From: Candidatus Woesearchaeota archaeon
Lineage (GTDB): Archaea; Nanobdellota; Nanobdellia; Woesearchaeales; SM23-78
Direction of reading: 5' to 3'
Assembly (NCBI GenBank): GCA_016930415.1
Contig: JAFGGS010000007.1
Location: 1-36,307 of the forward strand
Length of the DNA stretch: 36,307 nt
Within the stretch, counting starts at the first letter, position 1; every line of letters begins with the position of its first letter. Of this stretch, positions 32,024-36,307 are shown one piece after another. The position numbers were made by a program, and so were the translations under genes. The notes beneath the pieces were generated by a model, which saw only the letters and a program-made list of their open reading frames with translations, searched no databases and was not told where the DNA came from.

Positions 32024-33265
32024 ATGCAGGTTATCACGATTAACAATAAGGGTGAGCGGGAGGTTGACCCGTACAATAATAAAGGCAAGCATGAGGCTTG
32101 GCTTAGGAGTATTGGTTATTTTGGCGAACAAGCCGATTATTTTGCCTTTACAGGGGTTTCTTCTGAGGCAAGCGAGTTAATTACCAATTATGTGATGGAC
32201 CTTTATACTGGCAAGAATTTGCCGAAAGGCACGTATCGTGGCCAGCGGAGCTTTAATCATTTGTGCAATATCCGGATTCGTTTGCGCAGGATTGTTGAGT
32301 TGCTTGAATCTAGCGCAAAAAAGCCACTTTTGCAGCTAAGTGAGGATGATGTCTTGCTTGTTTTCAATAATATGCGCAACGGAGTTACTTTGAGTAGTTT
32401 GGGTCGTCCTTTTCTTGATACTTCAAGCTATGCTAGGGCGTTTATGTCTTTTTGGCGTTGGATTATGCGAGTTAGGAAGGAGACGCCGAATATTGTTGAT
32501 TCTTTGGATACGAAGAAGGATAATAAGCCGAAGTGGTTTTATTTTACTTTAAAGGATGTTGAACGGATGGCTGATGCTGCCCCGAACTTTTATTACAAGG
32601 CTCTTGTGTATTTTCTTTTTGATAGCGGACTTCGCGCGCCAACTGAGCTGATGAATGTTAGGGTTATGGATTTGTCTGATGTTCCAGGATGCAACCTTCT
32701 TTTCTTGAATATCAGGGATGAGACGTCTAAAACTTTTGGCAGAAAGATTAAGTTAATGATAAGTTCAGACCTGGTAAGGCAATATGTTAAGAAATATGAT
32801 TTGAAGAGGGAGGACTTTTTGTTTAGCACCTCTTACATTGTGATGACAAGAACCATCGGAAGACTTGCCTACAATACCTTGAAAGTAGGGGTTGCCATTA
32901 AGCAGAAGAACTTCAAAGTCTTGGTTAGGCAAGGGGTGACTATGTATGATTTCAGGCATAACAGCGTCTGCCATTACCTGCCAATCTACAATTCTGAAAA
33001 CCAAATAAAATACCGCTATGGCTGGCGCAAGAGCGAAATGATTCATTATTACAGCGAGTTCATGGGAATGCGAGACACAATAACAGAAGACGACATGCTA
33101 ATCGACACAACCAAAACAGAAATCCAACAAGCACTGCAAAAAGAACAGCAACTGGTCGCTGTGTTGCAAGAGCAACTAAACAACCAAAAGAAAGACACAG
33201 ACGAACGCATCAGGCAGTTGGAAGCGTTGATGCTGCAAAAGTTCGCTGATAACTTCTCAAAATAA
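32024..33265 (+). CDS. Tyrosine recombinase/integrase
   Basis: After an N-terminal SAM-like core-binding region, the catalytic domain shows R204 in FLFDSGLRAPTELM, Y308-DF-R311-H in the second box (the usual first His is Tyr, a variant seen in archaeal integrases), and the nucleophile in MIHYYSEF (Y342 or Y343). The C-terminus is a coiled coil (QQLVAVLQEQLNNQKKDTDE). ATG 32024 fits the TATA box at 31989-31997; ATG 32009 would be close to or before the transcription start. It lies 187 bp from tRNA-Gly, a common integrase neighbour. The first two-thirds use T-rich codons and the last third A-rich ones, unlike the chromosome-like genes to the left. Confidence 0.87.
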   Translation: MQVITINNKGEREVDPYNNKGKHEAWLRSIGYFGEQADYFAFTGVSSEASELITNYVMDLYTGKNLPKGTYRGQRSFNHLCNIRIRLRRIVELLESSAKKPLLQLSEDDVLLVFNNMRNGVTLSSLGRPFLDTSSYARAFMSFWRWIMRVRKETPNIVDSLDTKKDNKPKWFYFTLKDVERMADAAPNFYYKALVYFLFDSGLRAPTELMNVRVMDLSDVPGCNLLFLNIRDETSKTFGRKIKLMISSDLVRQYVKKYDLKREDFLFSTSYIVMTRTIGRLAYNTLKVGVAIKQKNFKVLVRQGVTMYDFRHNSVCHYLPIYNSENQIKYRYGWRKSEMIHYYSEFMGMRDTITEDDMLIDTTKTEIQQALQKEQQLVAVLQEQLNNQKKDTDERIRQLEALMLQKFADNFSK

Positions 33266-33281
33266 TTCTGGAGGTTTTTGT

Positions 33282-33830
33282 ATGAGTGAGAAAAGATATG
33301 ATTTCCGAATGCAAAGGCTAGACATCAATATTAAACTTGACTCTAGCAAGGGCTTGTTCTTTGGCAGAAAGCTTGATTATTATGATGAGTCCTATCTTGA
33401 AGATCAGGGTTACGTGTCTTGTTCTTTTGTACCAATAGGTAAGTTGCGCCAGGAACAGGTCTGGATCTTGCCAGCACCACCAGAATCATTAATCCACACT
33501 TTTCTTGTAAGAAACATCCGAGACGAACTGTTGAAATTCACAAAAGATGTTCATGTTTACAAAGCAGTATATCCTGATGTCATCTTCCAGAACAGAACAA
33601 GGCAGATTGTCGCATTGGAAATCGAAACAGGAAAGAATATGAAAAAACACAAAAGAAGATTGTATGATAAATTCACGGAAGCCAAGCTAAAATATGGGAA
33701 AAACTTGTTCATCGTTCTCACAGACAGCAACATGAAAAGAAAATACAAATCACTCTTTCCAAACATCAAAATCCTAGTTAGAACCGACCTGCCTGCCTTT
33801 TTCCACAGCCAGTTCCATATAAGAAGATAA
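33282..33830 (+). CDS. PD-(D/E)XK-nuclease-like protein downstream of the recombinase
   Basis: Residues 97-118 read VYPDVIF, then IVALEIETGK: D99, E113 and E115/K118 fit a PD-(D/E)XK-type core, as in small archaeal proteins and replication-relaxation-like proteins with the EIETG motif. The rest (182 residues) is not recognised. GGAGGT lies just before the ATG, 16 bp after the recombinase stop, so the two form an operon. A role in processing mobile-element DNA is inferred. Confidence 0.6.
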   Translation: MSEKRYDFRMQRLDINIKLDSSKGLFFGRKLDYYDESYLEDQGYVSCSFVPIGKLRQEQVWILPAPPESLIHTFLVRNIRDELLKFTKDVHVYKAVYPDVIFQNRTRQIVALEIETGKNMKKHKRRLYDKFTEAKLKYGKNLFIVLTDSNMKRKYKSLFPNIKILVRTDLPAFFHSQFHIRR

Positions 33831-33942
33831 GATTATAATTCGGGCAACAAACAAGCCTATCACAAGCCAATAAATGCAGAATGCGCTCGAATCTAGGCTC
33901 ACGTTGGCTCTGCAAGGATTTAAAAATGTTCAATCAATAGTT

Positions 33943-35022
33943 CTATTTGATTTTGAGCCATTTGTCAATCTCTTTGCTGGCGGTTTTTTCTGGAAATAGC
34001 TGTTCAAGCATGTTGCTCATGGTTTTTCTGAGTTTGTATGTGTTTGCGAATCTTGAGTGCGCGCTCCATCCTTCGAATATATTATACGCATCATCGTACG
34101 TTAACTTGTTGATTTGATATTCTGTTTTTGCATCGATGAGTTTCTTTCTTATTTTTCTGATGTTGCTTTTTTTCAGAAGTCGGTGATTATAATAATTCCT
34201 AAATCCAAGAAAAGTTATTCCTTTTTTGATGGGGATTATCTTTGATTTGTCCGGGTGCAGTTCAAGAAGTAGATTATTTTTCAAGAAGAGATTAATGTTT
34301 TGCTGGTGCACTCTAAGAATCTCATGTGAATCGCTGAAAATGACGAAATCATCAACGTAGCGGATGTAATATTTTGCTTTCAGTGTGTGCTTGACATATT
34401 GGTCAAGTTCGTTCAGATAAATGTTGGCGAAGAATTGGCTTGTCAGGTTGCCAAGCGGCATTCCTTTTCCGTGCTCTGCGGTTTTGTGGTTTGACAGGAT
34501 GATTTCAATGAGCTTGATTAATCGCTCATCACAAATCTTTTTTCTCAGAATACGTATCAGGATGTTGTGGTCTACTGTATCAAAGTAATGCCTTATGTCG
34601 GCTTTGAGTATGAAGCATGTTCTCGTGTTGTTTCTTGAGGATTTTCTTTTGAAAACATTGAATCTCGCTATCGCTTTTAAGACACCTTTTCGCTTCCTGT
34701 TGGCATAGCTGTCGTAGATGAATGTTTTCTCGAATAATGGCTCGATTATGTTGCAGATTGCGTGATGGATGACTCTGTCTCTGAAGTCTGATTTGCTTAT
34801 GATTCTGGTTTTTGGGTCTCGCAGGATAAATGTTTCCAACGGGCGTGGCCTGTAGGAGAAAAGCAGGAGTTCAATTCTGAGCGCGCATAGGTTGGTTTTT
34901 AGGTTCTTTTCAAATTCTTTGACGTAAGGTTTGAGTGTTTTGTGTTTTCTGGCTTTTTGCCATGCAAGCTCAAGGTTTTCATAAGTGCAAAGTTTTTCAT
35001 ACAAATCATTTGTCGCGTTCAT
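33943..35022 (-). CDS. Reverse transcriptase of a diversity-generating retroelement
   Basis: This 359-residue RT has the fingers-palm motifs of DGR enzymes: KTRIISKSDFRDRVIHHAI, SYANRKRKG, LKADIRHYFDTVDH, L190-GNLTSQ (the DGR signature LGxxxSQ in place of the group II intron/retron QG motif), and active-site Y222-VDD. There is no maturase or endonuclease domain, as in DGR RTs. It copies the TR RNA with errors at adenines and the cDNA replaces the VR. The start is MNATNDLYEKLCTYENLELAW, read in parts, where family homology begins. The frame is open upstream to 35247, through the TR. No Avd-like accessory gene is visible in the window. Confidence 0.93.
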   Translation of the reverse strand: MNATNDLYEKLCTYENLELAWQKARKHKTLKPYVKEFEKNLKTNLCALRIELLLFSYRPRPLETFILRDPKTRIISKSDFRDRVIHHAICNIIEPLFEKTFIYDSYANRKRKGVLKAIARFNVFKRKSSRNNTRTCFILKADIRHYFDTVDHNILIRILRKKICDERLIKLIEIILSNHKTAEHGKGMPLGNLTSQFFANIYLNELDQYVKHTLKAKYYIRYVDDFVIFSDSHEILRVHQQNINLFLKNNLLLELHPDKSKIIPIKKGITFLGFRNYYNHRLLKKSNIRKIRKKLIDAKTEYQINKLTYDDAYNIFEGWSAHSRFANTYKLRKTMSNMLEQLFPEKTASKEIDKWLKIK

Positions 35023-35101
35023 TTTTTGGCTTTTTTGCAAGCAATTAATATAACTACGCCTAATATAAGAGAAATAAGTCCTCGTTTTTGGTTGGGTTAT
35101 T

Positions 35102-35182
35102 CCACGAGCGGCATTATTGTTGTCTAGGTTGTTGTTAGTATTGATGTTGAAGTTGTCATTGTTGCAACCGAGCCAAGCCGCC
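35102..35182 (-). repeat. DGR template repeat (TR)
   Basis: This 81-bp repeat matches 35459-35539 with 11 mismatches. On the coding (minus) strand it has 27 adenines, many in AAC and AAT codons, the usual TR design. All 11 mismatches are at adenines. It lies 80 bp upstream of the RT start and in the same direction. Both ends match the VR perfectly (GGCGGCTTGGCTCGGTTGC at the 5' end; AATAATGCCGCTCGTGG at the 3' end). Confidence 0.95.
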
Positions 35183-35370
35183 CTCAACTGTAGCCCCCTC
35201 ATCCTGCTGTGCACTGCCGCTTCATCACTGTCGCGACTGTATTTCATAGCCCCAAAATTTAATGACCATGATGAAGGGACGTGTAGCCCAAAGCTTTACT
35301 CCACCAATGGGAAGCAAAACGAGGACGATATTATTAGAAATCTAATATTTTAAAACAGTTTCGATTCTTT
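35183..35370. other. Leader between hairpins and TR
   Basis: No convincing gene is seen apart from the frame open into the RT. It includes ATTAGA-AA-TCTAAT (35335-35348), a small AT-rich hairpin, and an A/T-rich stretch that may hold the promoter of the TR-RT transcript. The TR RNA must start here or further upstream. Confidence 0.4.
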
Positions 35371-35440
35371 GGCGGCGCGCGCCGCCTGCGGCGCCGGGAG
35401 ACCTAAGGTCTCTGGCGCAAGAGGACTGCGTCCTCTTTGC
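35371..35440. other. Three stacked GC-rich hairpins just after the target gene
   Basis: A perfect 16-bp palindrome GGCGGCGCGCGCCGCC (35371-35386) is followed by hairpin 2 (35391-35418: GCGCC/GGCGC and GAGACC/GGTCTC around TAA) and hairpin 3 (35417-35440: GC-AAGAGGA/TCCTCTT-TGC around CTGCG). They begin 3 bp beyond the target stop codon, within 20-90 bp of the VR. DGRs are known to carry hairpin or cruciform structures downstream of the VR that aid target recognition. Confidence 0.8.
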
Positions 35441-35442
35441 GG

Positions 35443-36307
35443 CTACTTACTACGTACCCCACGAGCGGCATTATTGCCGCCTAGGTCGTCGTCAGCATTG
35501 ATGCTGAAGTCGTCAATGTCGCAACCGAGCCAAGCCGCCGCTGTGTAATCTGCTTTTGCTGGCTTGTTTGGCACCCAGACAAATGCTTTTTTATCGCTTC
35601 CGGCGACTTTGGTGTAGTATTTTCCAATTTCAACGAGTGTTTCAGGGTTTGGTAGTCCTGTTAGGTTGATTATGTATTTCTTGAATTCAGCTTCTTTTAA
35701 GGCTTTTTCTAGGGTCATGTCTCCGAATCCAACAGGACTAAAACCTTTTCTAATTGGTGCACCAGTTTTGTTTATGTTGCTAGTTCCACCATTATTTGGG
35801 AAGTCAGCATCTTTTGGATAATGGATAATCTCCTTTGTTTTCCAGTTTACAACTGTGTTTTGTGCATGCCAGCCATACCCTGCGCCGTGGTTGAGGTATT
35901 GGTCGAGTATTTTCTTTAAGTTAGCGTCTAATGTTGTGTATTCATCATTCTTTTCTTTTTTCACAGCTTTACCAAAAAGGGCAGCTAAGATGTTGCAGCT
36001 TAGTGCGAAGCTTGGCAAAAACAAGCCATTTCCGCGGTTCTCAAAGTGTGTAATCGCTTGGTAAGGTGTGAAGCTTACATGCTTTTTTTCTGCCTGTCGC
36101 TCTACGTCTGTTGCGATGTCTATTTTGTCATATCTTTCAAATGATTTGCCGTCGCTGCCAATGCAGACAACGTTCTCAAGAGTGATAAAATCATTCGTTA
36201 TGTTGGCAATTGATGCAATCGCAGCTGGACTTGCAGGCGTAGAACTAGGACTCACACTAGCATCAGGCACCGCCTTCTTTGGCGGGTTGATGTACGGGTT
36301 CTCTTCC
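35443..36307 (-). CDS. DGR target protein with variable C-terminus (partial, runs off the window)
   Basis: The C-terminal ~30 residues are encoded by the VR: AAAWLGCDIDDFSINADDD, then LGGNNAARGVRSK. Their position at the end of the protein fits DGR variable proteins with a C-type-lectin-like fold, where exposed varied residues bind ligands. Upstream parts (GNGLFLPSFALSCNILAALFG, HGAGYGWHAQNT) are not assigned to a named family here. A GTG at 36270 could start a protein of 275 residues, but the frame stays open to the window edge (EENPYINPPKKA, then a Ser/Pro/Ala-rich stretch), so this is likely an internal linker and the gene is longer. Signal peptide or anchor cannot be judged. Confidence 0.85.
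   Translation of the reverse strand, partial: EENPYINPPKKAVPDASVSPSSTPASPAAIASIANITNDFITLENVVCIGSDGKSFERYDKIDIATDVERQAEKKHVSFTPYQAITHFENRGNGLFLPSFALSCNILAALFGKAVKKEKNDEYTTLDANLKKILDQYLNHGAGYGWHAQNTVVNWKTKEIIHYPKDADFPNNGGTSNINKTGAPIRKGFSPVGFGDMTLEKALKEAEFKKYIINLTGLPNPETLVEIGKYYTKVAGSDKKAFVWVPNKPAKADYTAAAWLGCDIDDFSINADDDLGGNNAARGVRSK
35459..35539 (-). repeat. DGR variable repeat (VR)
   Basis: This copy of the TR lies at the very 3' end of the target gene, ending 13 bp before the first base of the stop codon. Compared with the TR it has ten A-to-G changes and one A-to-T change on the coding strand, changing 10 codons: five Asn to Asp, and one each Asn to Ile, Asn to Ser, Thr to Ala, Asp to Gly and Asn to Gly. 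No base other than TR adenine differs. Confidence 0.95.

Noticed and set aside
33943-35022. The RT as a group II intron, retron or CRISPR-associated enzyme
   Set aside because: There is no maturase or endonuclease domain, no intron domain V-like RNA and no Cas gene; the LGNLTSQ motif and the TR/VR pair fit a DGR.
35371-35440. GC-rich hairpins as an ordinary terminator only
   Set aside because: No T-run follows on the minus strand after the target stop, and three adjacent structures next to a VR fit a DGR recognition element better.

Overview
The window comes from an archaeon, most likely a DPANN lineage of the Woesearchaeota/Pacearchaeota kind. The evidence is archaeal core genes (SRP54, eS8, eL37, an Sm-like protein, the wyosine enzyme TYW1/Taw1, NucS, an Nre-type repair protein with a C-terminal PIP box, a RecJ-like DHH protein), a tRNA-Gly(UCC) interrupted next to the anticodon, no encoded CCA, and promoters of BRE/TATA type. 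Many genes start at or within a few bases of the expected transcription start; others have GGTGA-type ribosome binding sites. The lineage is inferred from gene content only.

Layout. 1-1379: a secreted thioredoxin fused to a DsbD/CcdA-like membrane domain. 1409-10188: an AbrB/PhoU-type regulator divergent from a tight seven-gene operon with four radical SAM enzymes, a HIT-like nucleotidyltransferase relative, an HD-domain protein and a family 2 glycosyltransferase; this looks like an undescribed biosynthetic or modification pathway. 10271-18280: housekeeping genes (eS8, Sm-like protein, eL37, TYW1) mixed with a transglutaminase-like protein, a phosphoesterase, a VWA/MoxR-type AAA+ pair, a DHH protein and a ThiF-like protein. 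18541-22128: two exported lytic-transglycosylase-like proteins (odd for an archaeon) and an Nre repair protein. 22201-30257: a Cys-rich surface protein, a four-gene operon in which two proteins share a CGCGC N-terminal module, a second AbrB/PhoU regulator, NucS, a membrane protein with an Ada-like zinc tail, and SRP54. 30405-31499: a GGDEF protein, rare in archaea.

31719-36307 is an accessory region: the intron-containing tRNA-Gly, a tyrosine recombinase, a PD-(D/E)XK-like protein, and a diversity-generating retroelement (DGR). The DGR has a reverse transcriptase with the DGR signature LGNLTSQ and a YVDD active site, an 81-bp template repeat (TR, 35102-35182), and an 81-bp variable repeat (VR, 35459-35539) at the 3' end of a target gene that runs off the window. 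TR and VR differ at 11 positions and every difference falls on a TR adenine of the coding strand, the hallmark of adenine-directed mutagenic homing. Stacked GC-rich hairpins follow the VR.

A second pattern not explained by single genes is a box pair (8 bp, 6 bp NNTTTA spacer, 8 bp) at three promoters, with a related half-site at two more and fixed 20-bp spacing to the TATA box at four of the five. It links the lytic transglycosylase, the transglutaminase-like protein, the GGDEF protein, a small unknown protein and an AbrB/PhoU regulator into one candidate regulon.
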